Below are positions 43,475 to 51,974 of a stretch of 64,000 bases of DNA, in pieces (the stretch's first letter is position 1; each line of letters opens with the position of its first letter). The translations under genes and the position numbers were made by a program. The DNA is from Actinomadura litoris. Lineage in GTDB: Bacteria > Actinomycetota > Actinomycetes > Streptosporangiales > Streptosporangiaceae. Under the pieces are notes generated by a model, which had not been told where the DNA came from, searched no databases, and was given only the letters and a program-made list of their open reading frames with translations. Location of the stretch: assembly GCF_009733595.1 (NCBI RefSeq), contig NZ_WOFH01000007.1:248001-312000 (forward strand), in the 5' to 3' direction.

Positions 43475-44511
43475 ACCTCGCGCTGGGCGCACCGGTCACG
43501 CTGGCGCTGCTGGCCGGCAACGGGTTCTTCGTCGCCACCGAGTTCGCGCTGGTGGCGGCCAGACGCCCCCGGCTGGAGCGGGCCGCCGCGCGCGGCAGCC
43601 GGGCGGCGGGCGCGGCGGTCGCGGGCATCTCCGAGCTGTCGCTGACGCTCGCGGGCGCGCAGCTCGGCATCACGATGTGCTCGCTCGGCCTCGGCCTGGT
43701 GTCGGAGCCGGTGTTCGCGGGCACGCTGGCGCCGCTGTTCCACGCGGCCGGGCTGCCGTCCGGCGGCGCGCACGCGGTGGCGTTCGTGCTGGCGCTCGGC
43801 CTGGTGACGTTCCTGCACATGGTGGTCGGGGAGATGGCTCCGAAGTCGTGGGCGATCGCCGGCCCGGAGCGCTCGGCGACCATCCTCGGGCTGCCGTTCC
43901 GCGCGTTCACGGCGCTCGTGCGGCCGGTGCTGGCGGCGCTGAACGGGGCCACGAACCTGCTGCTGCGCGCGGTCGGCGTCGCCCCGGACGGGTCGCGGGA
44001 GGTCTCGCGCACCCCCGAGCAGCTCCGCCGCATCGCCGAGGAGTCGCGGCGGCTCGGGCTGATCGAGGAGGCCGACCTGTCGCTGCTCACCGCCGCGCTG
44101 GACGCCCCGCGCGCCCCGCTGGCCGAGCTGGTCATCCCGGTGGCGGAGATCGTGTCGGTGCCCGCCTCGGCGAGCCCGCAGGACGTGCTCGACACCGCCG
44201 TCCGCACCGGCTGCACGCGGATCATGGTGCGCGGCGACGCGTTCCCGGGCGAGGCGCCGGCGGGGCGGGGCGAGGCGCGGATGGTGCACGTCCGGGACGC
44301 CTACGTGGCGCGGGCCCGGGGCCGGGACACGACCGCCGGCGAGCTGGCGCACCCGGTGCCCGCGCTGCCGGTCGGCACGCCGGTCGGCCGGGCGGTCGCG
44401 GTGCTGCGCGACCACCACAGCAGGCTCGGCGTGGCGACGGCGCCCGACGGCCGCGTCGTGGGCCTGATCAACCTGGACGACCTGCTCACCACCCTGCTCA
44501 CCCCGGCCTGA
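43471..44511 (+). CDS. CNNM-family transporter, second subunit (DUF21 + CBS, no CorC domain)
   Basis: A 346-residue relative of the preceding protein with the same DUF21 signatures (FFVATEFALVAARRP, LAGAQLGITMCSLGLGLV, FLHMVVGEMAPKSWAI) and degenerate CBS domains (VIPVAEIVSVPASASPQDVL; HSRLGVATAPDGRVVGLINL). The C-terminal CorC_HlyC domain is missing. Start GTG 43471 overlaps the previous stop. Tandem long-short pairs like this are common in actinobacteria and suggest a heterodimer. Confidence 0.9.
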   Translation: MNLALGAPVTLALLAGNGFFVATEFALVAARRPRLERAAARGSRAAGAAVAGISELSLTLAGAQLGITMCSLGLGLVSEPVFAGTLAPLFHAAGLPSGGAHAVAFVLALGLVTFLHMVVGEMAPKSWAIAGPERSATILGLPFRAFTALVRPVLAALNGATNLLLRAVGVAPDGSREVSRTPEQLRRIAEESRRLGLIEEADLSLLTAALDAPRAPLAELVIPVAEIVSVPASASPQDVLDTAVRTGCTRIMVRGDAFPGEAPAGRGEARMVHVRDAYVARARGRDTTAGELAHPVPALPVGTPVGRAVAVLRDHHSRLGVATAPDGRVVGLINLDDLLTTLLTPA

Positions 44512-44524
44512 ACCCACGGCAGCC

Positions 44525-44572
44525 GTCAACATCGGTTGACATGGCCCCTGATGTCAACCTACATTGACAGCC
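44525..44572 (+). promoter_or_regulatory. Promoter with two operators for the HTH-ClpN pair; probable leaderless start
   Basis: TTGACA at 44536-44541 and TACATT at 44560-44565 are separated by 18 bp, a good sigma-70-type promoter. The expected transcription start is about 44572, next to ATG 44573, so the mRNA would be leaderless. Two inverted repeats overlap it: GTCAAC-4-GTTGAC at 44525-44540 and TGTCAA-6-TTGACA at 44552-44569. Both carry the same half-site (GTCAA), which suggests autoregulation by the encoded HTH protein. Confidence 0.7.
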
Positions 44573-44806
44573 ATGAGCGATGGAGTGACGCTCGCCCGGG
44601 AGGCGGGCAGCAAGGACCCGGCGGTGGGGCTGCGGGCCGTCCGCGCGCTCCGCGAGCTGGCCGAACGCCTGGAGGCGCTCCAGGTCGCGAGCGCCCGCGA
44701 GCGCGGCTGGTCCTGGCAGGAGATCGCGGTGTGCCTCGGTGTCAGCAGGCAGGCCGTCCACAAGAAGCACGGCGGCGGTCGCCGCCTTCTCAAGAAGGAG
44801 CGGTAG
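44573..44806 (+). CDS. Small HTH regulator upstream of a Clp N-domain protein
   Basis: A 77-residue protein. Most of it is a helix-turn-helix (VRALRELAERLEALQVASA, then RGWSWQEIAVCLGVSRQAVHKKH) followed by a basic tail (GGGRRLLKKER). It starts right at the expected transcription start, and the promoter contains paired inverted repeats, so it probably represses itself. It ends 3 bp before the Clp-N gene, a pair that recurs in actinobacteria. Confidence 0.8.
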   Translation: MSDGVTLAREAGSKDPAVGLRAVRALRELAERLEALQVASARERGWSWQEIAVCLGVSRQAVHKKHGGGRRLLKKER

Positions 44807-44809
44807 GGG

Positions 44810-45364
44810 ATGTTCGAGCGTTTCACCGAGGGTGCCCGGCGGGCGGTCGAGGGCGCGCAGGAGCAGGCGCGCGCGCTGGGCCACCACCATGTCGGCACCG
44901 AGCACCTGCTGCTGGCCCTGCGCGCCGGCGGCGACGCCACGGTGGCGCCGCTCGGGCGGCACGGCCCGGACGCCGCCGACCTGCGCGCCCGGATCGTCCG
45001 GGCGGCCGGGGAGCCGCTCGACCCCGAGGCGCTGCGGGCCATCGGCATCGACCTGGACGCCGTCCGGCAGGCCACCGAGGAGACCTTCGGCGCGGGGGCG
45101 CTGGACGTCCCGGCCGGGGCGGGCCGTCCGCGCGGCGTGCTCCGGGGGCACATCCCGTTCACCCCCGACGCGAAGAAGTCCCTCGAACTGAGCCTCCGGC
45201 AGGCGATCCGGCTCAAGCAGAAGCGCATCGCCGCCGGGCACCTCCTGCTCGGCCTCCTGCACGACGAGTCGTTCCGCTCGGCGCGGCTGCTGGTCGGCGC
45301 CGGGGTCGACCTCGGGGAACTCCGGGCAGACATCACAGGGCTGCTCACGTCCAAAGCCGCCTGA
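44810..45364 (+). CDS. Clp N-terminal (repeat) domain protein without ATPase
   Basis: A 184-residue protein with two Clp_N modules: FERFTEGARRAVEGAQEQARALGHHHVGTEHLLLAL in the first and FTPDAKKSLELSLRQAIRL ... RIAAGHLLLGLLHDE in the second. No AAA+ domain follows. Such stand-alone ClpN proteins may act as adaptors or competitors for Clp substrates (inference). It is cotranscribed with the upstream HTH gene. Confidence 0.88.
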   Translation: MFERFTEGARRAVEGAQEQARALGHHHVGTEHLLLALRAGGDATVAPLGRHGPDAADLRARIVRAAGEPLDPEALRAIGIDLDAVRQATEETFGAGALDVPAGAGRPRGVLRGHIPFTPDAKKSLELSLRQAIRLKQKRIAAGHLLLGLLHDESFRSARLLVGAGVDLGELRADITGLLTSKAA

Positions 45365-45384
45365 TCTGTGGTTGTTTAAGGTCC

Positions 45385-46767
45385 ATGGCCGATCTTGTGG
45401 TGTCGTTGAAGGACCGCATTCCCGCCGAACGGGTCGTGACCGACCCCGGCGTCACCGCCGCGTACGCGCGGGACGAGGCGCCCTGGGCGCCCTACGGAAC
45501 GCCCGCCGCGCTCGTGCGCGCCCAGTCCGTGGAGGACGTGCGGGCCGTGGTCGAGCTCTGCGCCGAGCACGGCGTCCCCGTCGTCCCGCGCGGCGCGGGC
45601 ACCGGCCTGTCGGGCGGCGCCAACGCCCTGGAGGGCTGCGTCCTGCTCTCGCTGGAGCGGATGAACGAGATCATCGAGATCGACCCGGTCGAGCGGCTGG
45701 CGGTCGTCCAGCCGGGCGTGGTGAACGACGACCTGCGCAAGGCGTGCGCGGAGCACGGCCTGTGGTACCCGCCGGACCCCTCCAGCTCGCCCTGGTCGAC
45801 GATCGGCGGGAACGTCGCGACCAACGCGGGCGGGCTCTGCTGCGTCAAGTACGGCGTGACCCGCGACTACGTGCTGGCCGTACAGGCGGTGGTAGGGCGC
45901 GGCGAGGTGGTCCGGCTCGGCCACCGCACCGCCAAGGGCGTCACCGGCTACGACCTGTGCGGCCTCATGGTCGGCTCGGAGGGCACGCTCGGCGTGGTCA
46001 CCGAGGTGACCGTGCGGCTGCGGAGCGCCCGCGCGGCCGAGCGCACGATCGTCGGCTCGTTCCCCGACCTCCAGACCGCGGGCAAGGCGGTCGGCGCCGT
46101 CACCGCCGCCGGGATCGTCCCGAGCGCGCTGGAGCTGGTCGACCGGCACGTCCTGCGCGCGGTGGACGAGTGGCGCAACATGGGCCTGTCCGACGACGCG
46201 GAGGTGCTGCTGCTCGGCCGCACCGACCTGCCGGGCGAGGCGGGCGAGGCGGAGGCCGACGCGATGGTGCGGCTGTTCGAGGAGGCCGGGGCGAACTGGG
46301 CCGTCCGCTCCACCGACGAGGAGGAGGCCGACGCGCTGTTCGAGGCGCGGCGGCTCGCCTACCCGGCGATGGAGCGGCTCGGCCCCGTGCTGACCGACGA
46401 CGTGTGCGTGCCCCGCGCGCTCCTCCCGGAGATGCTCACCCGCGTCGAGGCCGCCGCCGTGGAGAACGACGTCCACATCGCCAACGTCGCGCACGCCGGT
46501 GACGGCAACCTGCACCCGATGATCATCGTCCCGGCCGACGACGAGGCGGCCCGCGTCCGCGCCGTCCGCGCCTTCGACCAGATCATCGCGGGCGCGCTCG
46601 ACCTCGGCGGCACCGTGACCGGGGAGCACGGCGTCGGGCTGCTCAAGCGGCGCGGCCTGCACGACGAGCTGGACCCGGCCGTCGTCGCCCTGCACCACGC
46701 GGTCAAGGCGGCGCTCGACCCGGCGGGGATCTTCAACCCGGGGAAGGTCTTCGGCGACCCGTCCTGA
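45385..46767 (+). CDS. FAD-binding oxidase, GlcD/D-lactate dehydrogenase type
   Basis: A 460-residue PCMH-fold flavoenzyme that oxidises 2-hydroxyacids. The FAD site has VPRGAGTGLSGGAN, PPDPSSSPWSTIGGNVATNAGG and GVTGYDLCGLMVGSEGTLG; the C-terminal domain ends with the signature HAGDGNLHP, then GTVTGEHGVGLLK and DPAGIFNPGKVF. The electron acceptor is unknown and the iron-sulfur partner GlcF is absent. ATG 45385 fits the family N-terminus; ribosome site TTTAAGG is weak. It stops 5 bp before the convergent gene. Confidence 0.92.
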   Translation: MADLVVSLKDRIPAERVVTDPGVTAAYARDEAPWAPYGTPAALVRAQSVEDVRAVVELCAEHGVPVVPRGAGTGLSGGANALEGCVLLSLERMNEIIEIDPVERLAVVQPGVVNDDLRKACAEHGLWYPPDPSSSPWSTIGGNVATNAGGLCCVKYGVTRDYVLAVQAVVGRGEVVRLGHRTAKGVTGYDLCGLMVGSEGTLGVVTEVTVRLRSARAAERTIVGSFPDLQTAGKAVGAVTAAGIVPSALELVDRHVLRAVDEWRNMGLSDDAEVLLLGRTDLPGEAGEAEADAMVRLFEEAGANWAVRSTDEEEADALFEARRLAYPAMERLGPVLTDDVCVPRALLPEMLTRVEAAAVENDVHIANVAHAGDGNLHPMIIVPADDEAARVRAVRAFDQIIAGALDLGGTVTGEHGVGLLKRRGLHDELDPAVVALHHAVKAALDPAGIFNPGKVFGDPS

Positions 46768-46772
46768 CCGCC

Positions 46773-47342
46773 TCAGCGCCGCCCGCCGAGCCCGGTGAGC
46801 GCGGCGACGCAGGCCGCCCGGCGCGTCGCGTCCCGCGGGTACCGCCGCCGGCACTCCGCCGTGATCCACGCGGGTGTCGGCGGCGGCCCGTCGGGCGGGC
46901 GGCGCGTGGAGCGCGGACGCGGCGCCGGGCGCGGCCGCGGCACCCGGGGAGCGGGGCGCGCGGACGCCCCGGCCGGGGCCTTCCGCTCGGCGCGCGACGG
47001 GACGCCGGACGTCCGGGGCCGGACCGGTGTGCCGTCCGGTTCCCGGGTCCGCGTCGTGGACGCGGCGGGCGGCGAGGGCGCGCCCTCTGGCGACGGGACC
47101 GAGGGCGGCGGCGCCGCCGGGGTCGTCGGGACGGCGCCCGGGGTGAGCCGGTGCGCCGGGGACGGGCGCAGCAGGCCGGAGGCGAGGATCAGCACGATCC
47201 CGGCCGCGAGCACGACCCCGACCGCGACCGCCGGCAGGGACGAGCGGGACCGGAGCAGGCGACGGGACGGGGGTGCGGGCGCGGCGCGCGTGTACTCCGA
47301 GGGCGGACAGCGCGGCGGCGGGTTGTCGCGGGAATGGCGCAC
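46773..47342 (-). CDS. Hypothetical membrane-anchored Pro-rich protein
   Basis: A 189-residue protein. It has a basic N-terminus, one membrane segment (about 36-58, SLPAVAVGVVLAAGIVLILA), a long Pro/Ala/Thr/Arg-rich extracytoplasmic linker (60-155), and a short C-terminal motif with two cysteines (AECRRRYPRDATRRAACVAAL). GTG 47342 abuts GGAGG with no spacing, so the true start may be different or initiation weak. Family not recognised; a cell-surface role is plausible. Confidence 0.6.
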   Translation of the reverse strand: MRHSRDNPPPRCPPSEYTRAAPAPPSRRLLRSRSSLPAVAVGVVLAAGIVLILASGLLRPSPAHRLTPGAVPTTPAAPPPSVPSPEGAPSPPAASTTRTREPDGTPVRPRTSGVPSRAERKAPAGASARPAPRVPRPRPAPRPRSTRRPPDGPPPTPAWITAECRRRYPRDATRRAACVAALTGLGGRR

Positions 47343-47431
47343 CCTCCGATGGTCACGCTGGGTGCGTGCTCAGGCACACAGAATCGCCATGACCGTTGCC
47401 ACCTCGATACACACGGGCGCCCTTCACGCGT

Positions 47432-48274
47432 TCAGCGGCCGGCCAGCAGCTCCACGACGGGCGCGAACGCCTCCGCGAACGGCGCGGGCACCGTCACGTA
47501 CGAGACGCCCAGCTCGTCCCGGCGGCGGCTGAGCGTGCCGGCCATCTCCCGCGGCGTGCCGGTCAGCATCGCGATGGACCCGGACGAGGCCAGGTCCGCC
47601 GCGTCCACGCCCATCCGGCCCCGCAGCCATCCGGGGATCTCGTCGCCGACGACGTGCACGCTCGTGCACAGCTCCAGCTCGTCGAACCGCTCCCCCGCCG
47701 CGTCGCGGACGACGCCGACCAGCTCGGCGAGGCCGTCCTCGCCGGTGAGCGGCGGGACGCCGAACGCGACCGTGCCCGCCCGGCGCGCGGCCAGCGCCAG
47801 CATCCGGGGCCGGGACGCGGCGACCAGCACGTGCGGGGTGCCGCCGGTCCCGCCGTACAGGCCCTCGGCCGGGTGCTCGACCGCGTCGAGCACCCGCTCG
47901 ACCTGCGCGAGGCGCTCGGCGCCCGAGCCGTAGGGGACGCCCAGCACGGCCGCGTCGCCCTCGCCGCCGGGCCGCCCGGCGCCGATCCCGAGCTCGAACC
48001 GGTCGCCGGTGACGAACGCCAGCGACGCCGCCTCCCACGCCACCGCGTTCGCCGGGCGGGTCGCGGTGTTGACCACGAAGGTGCCGACGCGCAGGGACGT
48101 CGTGACGGCCGCCGCCGCGGCCAGGGACGCGGCGGGCGCCGGGGTCGCGACGGTGTCGGCGGTCAGCAGCGTCGCGAAGCCGAGATCCTCGCCCCGCCGC
48201 GCCAGCGCCGCCCACTCCCGCCCGTCCCGGGCGCCCGCCCCCACCAATCCGAACCGGAAGAGTCGCTGTGTCAT
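47432..48274 (-). CDS. LLM-class oxidoreductase, putative F420-dependent
   Basis: A 280-residue TIM-barrel protein of the bacterial luciferase-like superfamily. Segments RFGLVGAGARDGREWAALARRGEDLGFATLLTAD (split) and TTSLRVGTFVVNTATRPANAVAWEAASL match the N-terminal barrel, and ELGIGAGRPGGEGDAAVLGV the phosphate-binding loop. In actinobacteria most such proteins use F420, and some FMN. ATG 48274 follows TGGGGTC. An 18-bp palindrome lies ten bases upstream, so it is probably repressed by a TetR-type protein encoded elsewhere. Confidence 0.85.
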   Translation of the reverse strand: MTQRLFRFGLVGAGARDGREWAALARRGEDLGFATLLTADTVATPAPAASLAAAAAVTTSLRVGTFVVNTATRPANAVAWEAASLAFVTGDRFELGIGAGRPGGEGDAAVLGVPYGSGAERLAQVERVLDAVEHPAEGLYGGTGGTPHVLVAASRPRMLALAARRAGTVAFGVPPLTGEDGLAELVGVVRDAAGERFDELELCTSVHVVGDEIPGWLRGRMGVDAADLASSGSIAMLTGTPREMAGTLSRRRDELGVSYVTVPAPFAEAFAPVVELLAGR

Positions 48275-48284
48275 GACCCCATTC

Positions 48285-48302
48285 TGAGTGAGCGCTCACT
48301 CA
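48285..48302. promoter_or_regulatory. TetR-type operator, perfect 18-bp palindrome
   Basis: TGAGTGAGCGCTCACTCA is a perfect palindrome of the 'TGAGTGA / TCACTCA' kind recognised by many actinobacterial TetR repressors. It lies in the 69-bp gap between the nitrilase-family gene and the LLM gene, immediately upstream of the latter. No TetR gene is in the window. Confidence 0.75.
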
Positions 48303-48343
48303 TTCGTCAAGCCGCGCATCACGACCCGCGGCGTCCACCCGGG

Positions 48344-49141
48344 TCAGAGCGGGTTCACGGTGAAACGGCGCAGCTCCAGCGCCGGGTTCTTCTTCCGGAC
48401 GGCCGCGACCCGCTCCGAGGAGACCTCCCCGGAGGTCACGCCGGGCCCCTCGCCCAGCGACGCCACGACCACGCCCATCGGGTCGATGATCATGCTGTTG
48501 CCCGCGCCGGTCGGCGCGCACTGCCCGGCGGCGGCCACGTAGATCGTGTTCTCGATCGCGCGGGCCCGCGCCAGCGTGCGCCAGTGGTCCTCCTTGAGCG
48601 GGCCCGGCACCCACTGCGCGGGCAGCGCGAGGACGTCGGCGCCCGCGTCCACGATCCGGCGCGTCACCTCGGGGAAGCGGACGTCGTAGCAGGTCTGCAT
48701 GCCGAACGTCACGCCGTCCACCGTGAAGGTCTCCGGGTCGCCGATCCCGCCGGGCCGGACCAGCGTCGACTCCTTGTACCCGAACGCGTCGTACAGGTGG
48801 ATCTTGCGGTACACCGCCGCGACCTCCCCGTCCGGACCCGCGGCGACGAGCGCGTTGGCGATCCGGTCCGGGTCGTCGAGCCGCTCGTTCAGACCCGCGA
48901 CGACGTAGGCGCCGTGATGGCGTGCCGCGTCCTTCAGCGCGCCGACGAACGGGCCGTCCAGCGGCTCGGCGGAGTCCAGGAACCGCTGGTCCATCCGCGA
49001 CGCCGTGAACAGGGCGAACTCCGGCAGCACGACGACCCGCGCGCCGCCGCCGACCGCCTCGTCCACCAGCTTGCGGACGGTGGCCGTGTTCTCGGCCTTG
49101 TCCTCGCCGGGCGCGTACTGCCCCACCGCTACCTGCACCAC
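48344..49141 (-). CDS. Carbon-nitrogen hydrolase (nitrilase superfamily)
   Basis: A 265-residue amidase-type enzyme with the Glu-Lys-Cys triad: LPEFALF (Glu), YRKIHLYDAFGYKE (Lys) and MQTCYDVRFPE (Cys). The motif and length match the omega-amidase/NIT2-like or deaminated-glutathione amidase branch. Start GTG 49141 has GGGAGG seven bases upstream; a longer start at 49165 would overlap the helicase stop. It lies 20 bp after the helicase gene, so the two may be cotranscribed. Confidence 0.9.
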   Translation of the reverse strand: MVQVAVGQYAPGEDKAENTATVRKLVDEAVGGGARVVVLPEFALFTASRMDQRFLDSAEPLDGPFVGALKDAARHHGAYVVAGLNERLDDPDRIANALVAAGPDGEVAAVYRKIHLYDAFGYKESTLVRPGGIGDPETFTVDGVTFGMQTCYDVRFPEVTRRIVDAGADVLALPAQWVPGPLKEDHWRTLARARAIENTIYVAAAGQCAPTGAGNSMIIDPMGVVVASLGEGPGVTSGEVSSERVAAVRKKNPALELRRFTVNPL

Positions 49142-49161
49142 CGCGTTCCCTCCCAACACCG

Positions 49162-51666
49162 TCACAGCCGGTTCACGGCCGTCACATGGATGACGGCCTC
49201 GCCTTCCTGGTCCGATCCCGCGAGGTCGACCTCGGCGGAGATCCCCCAGTCGTGGTCGCCCTCAGGATCGTCGAACACCTGCCGGACGCGCCACAGCGCG
49301 TCCTGCGGCACCTCCTCGATCTGGAGCAGCTTCGGCCCGCGCGCGTCGGGCCCGGTCAGCAGCTCCTCGTGCTCGGCGAAGTAGCCGTCCATCGCCTCCC
49401 GCCACCCGTCGGCGCCGAAGTCCGGGTCCAGCTCGGCCAGGTCGCCGTACCGCTCGATCGCGGCCAGCTCCACCCGCCGGAACAGCGCGTTGCGCACCAG
49501 CACCCGGAACGCCCGCGCGTTCGCGGTCACCTTCGTGACCCGCTCCTCGATCGGCTCGTCCACCTCCTCGGAGGGGTTGGCGAGCTGCTCCCACTCGTCC
49601 AGCAGGCTGGAGTCGACCTGCCGGACCAGCTCGCCCAGCCACTCGATCAGGTCGATCAGGTCATCGGTCTTGATCGACTCCGGGACCGTCTGCTGGAGCG
49701 CCTTGTAGGCCCCCGACAGGTACCGCAGGACGAGCCCCTCGCCCCGCGCCAGCTCGTAGAACCCGATGTACTCGGTGAACGTCATCGCCCGCTCGTACAT
49801 GTCGCGGACCACCGACTTCGGACGCAGCGGATGGTCGCCCACCCACGGATGCCCCGCCCGGTAGATCTCGTACGCGGCGTCCAGCTCGTCCTCCAGCGGC
49901 TTCGGGTGGTCGACGTCCTGGAGCAGCTCCATCCGCTCCTCGTACTCGACGCCCTCGGCCTTCATCTCCGCGACGGCCTCGCCGCGCGCCTTGTTCACCT
50001 GCGCCGCGAGGATCTGGCGCGGGTCGTCCAGCGTCGCCTCGATCACCGACAGCACGTCCAGCGCGTACGAGGGCGACGCCGGGTCCAGGATCTCGAACGT
50101 CGCCAGCGCGAACGTCGACAGCGGCTGGTTGAGCGCGAAGTCCTCCTGGAGGTCCACGGTGATCCGCGCGTACCGTCCCGCGTCGTCGGGCTCGGGCAGC
50201 ACCTCCACGACCCCGCCCGCCAGCAGCGACCGGTAGATCGCGATCGCCCGCGAGATGTGCCGCCGCCGCGCGGCGGGCTCCTCGTGGTTGTCGGTCAGCA
50301 GCCGCTTCATCGCCTGGAACGCGTTGCCCGGACGCGCGATCACCGACAGCAGCATCGCGTGGCTGACCTGGAACCGGGACCGGAGCATCTCCGGCTCGGC
50401 CTCCTGCAGCTTGCGGAAGGTGTCCTCGTCCCACCCGACGAACCCCTCCGGCGGCTTCTTGCGCTGGACCTTCCGCCGCTTCTTCGGGTCGTCCCCCGCC
50501 TTCGCGAGCGCCTTCTCGTTCTCCACCACGTGGTCGGGCGCCTGCGCCACCACGAACCCGACGGTGTCGAACCCGGCGCGCCCGGCCCGCCCCGCGATCT
50601 GGTGGAACTCCCGCGCCCGCAGCCGCCGCACCCGGTGCCCGTCGTACTTGCTCAGCGCGGTGAACACCACCGTCCTGATCGGGACGTTGACGCCGACGCC
50701 CAGCGTGTCCGTCCCGCAGATGACCTTCAGCAGCCCCGCCTGCGCCAGCCGCTCCACCAGCCGCCGGTACTTCGGCAGCATCCCCGCGTGGTGCACCCCG
50801 ATCCCGTGCCGGACGAACCGCGACAGGTTCCGCCCGAACTTCGTCGTGAACCGGAAGTTCCCGATCAGCTCGGCGATCCGGGCCTTCTCCGCCTTCGTGC
50901 ACACGTTGATGCTCATCAGCGCCTGCGCCCGCTCGATCGCCGCCGCCTGCGTGAAGTGCACCAGGTAGATCGGCGCCTTCTGCTCGGCCAGCAGCTCCTC
51001 GATCGTCTCGTGCAGCGGCGTCACCCGGTAGTCGTAGATCAGCGGCACCGGCCGCTCCGCCGAGGTCACCAGCGCGGTCGGACGGCCCGTCCGGCGCGTC
51101 AGGTCCTTCTGGAAGAAGGCGACGTCCCCGAGCGTCGCCGACATCAGCAGGAACTGGGTCCTGGGCAGCTCCAGCAGGGGGATCTGCCAGGCCCAGCCCC
51201 TTTCGGGCTCGGCGTAGAAGTGGAACTCGTCCATCACCACCACGCCGATGTCGGCGTCGGCGCCGTCCCGCAGCGCCATGCTGGCGAGCACCTCCGCCGT
51301 GCAGCACACGATCGGCGCGTCCGCGTTCACGCTCGCGTCCCCGGTCATCATGCCGACGTTCTCGCGCCCGAACATCTCGCACAGGTCGAAGAACTTCTCC
51401 GACACCAGCGCCTTGATCGGCGCCGTGTAGAACCCCACCTGATCCTTGCCGAGCGCCGCGAACAGCGCCCCCGCCGCCACCAGGCTCTTCCCCGACCCGG
51501 TCGGCGTCGACAAGATCACGTTGGCGCCGGAGACCACCTCGATGAGCGCCTCCTCCTGCGCGGGATACAACGTGATCCCGCGCCCCGACACCCATCTCTC
51601 GAACGCCTCGAACAGCGAATCGGGATCGGCGTCGTTTCCGGTAGGCAGCTCATCGATAAGACTCAC
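49162..51666 (-). CDS. DEAD/DEAH-box helicase with DUF3516 C-terminal domain
   Basis: An 834-residue superfamily 2 helicase. Walker A STPTGSGKS, motif II MDEFH, motif III LLMSATLGD, and motif VI HQIAGRAGRAG are present. The remaining ~400 residues (about 430-830) correspond to DUF3516, found in actinobacterial Ski2/Mtr4-related helicases thought to act on RNA or DNA. Start GTG 51666 abuts GGAGG with very short spacing but gives the family-typical N-terminus (SLIDELPTG ... YPAQEEALIEVVSGANVIL). It is downstream of a small membrane ORF by 35 bp. Confidence 0.92.
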   Translation of the reverse strand: MSLIDELPTGNDADPDSLFEAFERWVSGRGITLYPAQEEALIEVVSGANVILSTPTGSGKSLVAAGALFAALGKDQVGFYTAPIKALVSEKFFDLCEMFGRENVGMMTGDASVNADAPIVCCTAEVLASMALRDGADADIGVVVMDEFHFYAEPERGWAWQIPLLELPRTQFLLMSATLGDVAFFQKDLTRRTGRPTALVTSAERPVPLIYDYRVTPLHETIEELLAEQKAPIYLVHFTQAAAIERAQALMSINVCTKAEKARIAELIGNFRFTTKFGRNLSRFVRHGIGVHHAGMLPKYRRLVERLAQAGLLKVICGTDTLGVGVNVPIRTVVFTALSKYDGHRVRRLRAREFHQIAGRAGRAGFDTVGFVVAQAPDHVVENEKALAKAGDDPKKRRKVQRKKPPEGFVGWDEDTFRKLQEAEPEMLRSRFQVSHAMLLSVIARPGNAFQAMKRLLTDNHEEPAARRRHISRAIAIYRSLLAGGVVEVLPEPDDAGRYARITVDLQEDFALNQPLSTFALATFEILDPASPSYALDVLSVIEATLDDPRQILAAQVNKARGEAVAEMKAEGVEYEERMELLQDVDHPKPLEDELDAAYEIYRAGHPWVGDHPLRPKSVVRDMYERAMTFTEYIGFYELARGEGLVLRYLSGAYKALQQTVPESIKTDDLIDLIEWLGELVRQVDSSLLDEWEQLANPSEEVDEPIEERVTKVTANARAFRVLVRNALFRRVELAAIERYGDLAELDPDFGADGWREAMDGYFAEHEELLTGPDARGPKLLQIEEVPQDALWRVRQVFDDPEGDHDWGISAEVDLAGSDQEGEAVIHVTAVNRL

Positions 51667-51701
51667 CCCTCCATCCTGCCCCTGTCGGGCTACTCCCCGC
51701 G

Positions 51702-51818
51702 TCACCCCCTCCCCCTCCACGCCAGCATCGCGGCCCAAAGCCCGACCCCGGCCGCCACCACATTGAGCACTCCCCCGGCCACCGGGGCCAGCCCGACGAT
51801 CGTCCCCACGTCCACCAC
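51702..51818 (-). CDS. Putative small membrane protein (38 aa)
   Basis: GTG 51818 opens a 38-codon frame ending TGA at 51702. The product has one hydrophobic segment (VGTIVGLAPVAGGVL ... VVAAGVGLWAAML) and a basic end (AWRGRG), the composition of a single-pass small membrane protein. GGGAG lies just upstream; GTG 51815 is an alternative start. It precedes the helicase by 35 bp in the same direction. No family is recognised, and coding is supported only by composition. Confidence 0.4.
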   Translation of the reverse strand: MVDVGTIVGLAPVAGGVLNVVAAGVGLWAAMLAWRGRG

Positions 51819-51974
51819 TCCCGTCGCTCACTCGCAGACAGAAGCAGCCTGCGCCGCCGGGACCATCGCCGTCCGTGCGCCAGCGTGACACGGCGTCGAC
51901 CATGGGGGATCACGCCCTTGACCTGTGATTTTCTGGAGAAGGATGGCACGCGAGCGCACACCCGCCGCATGCGT

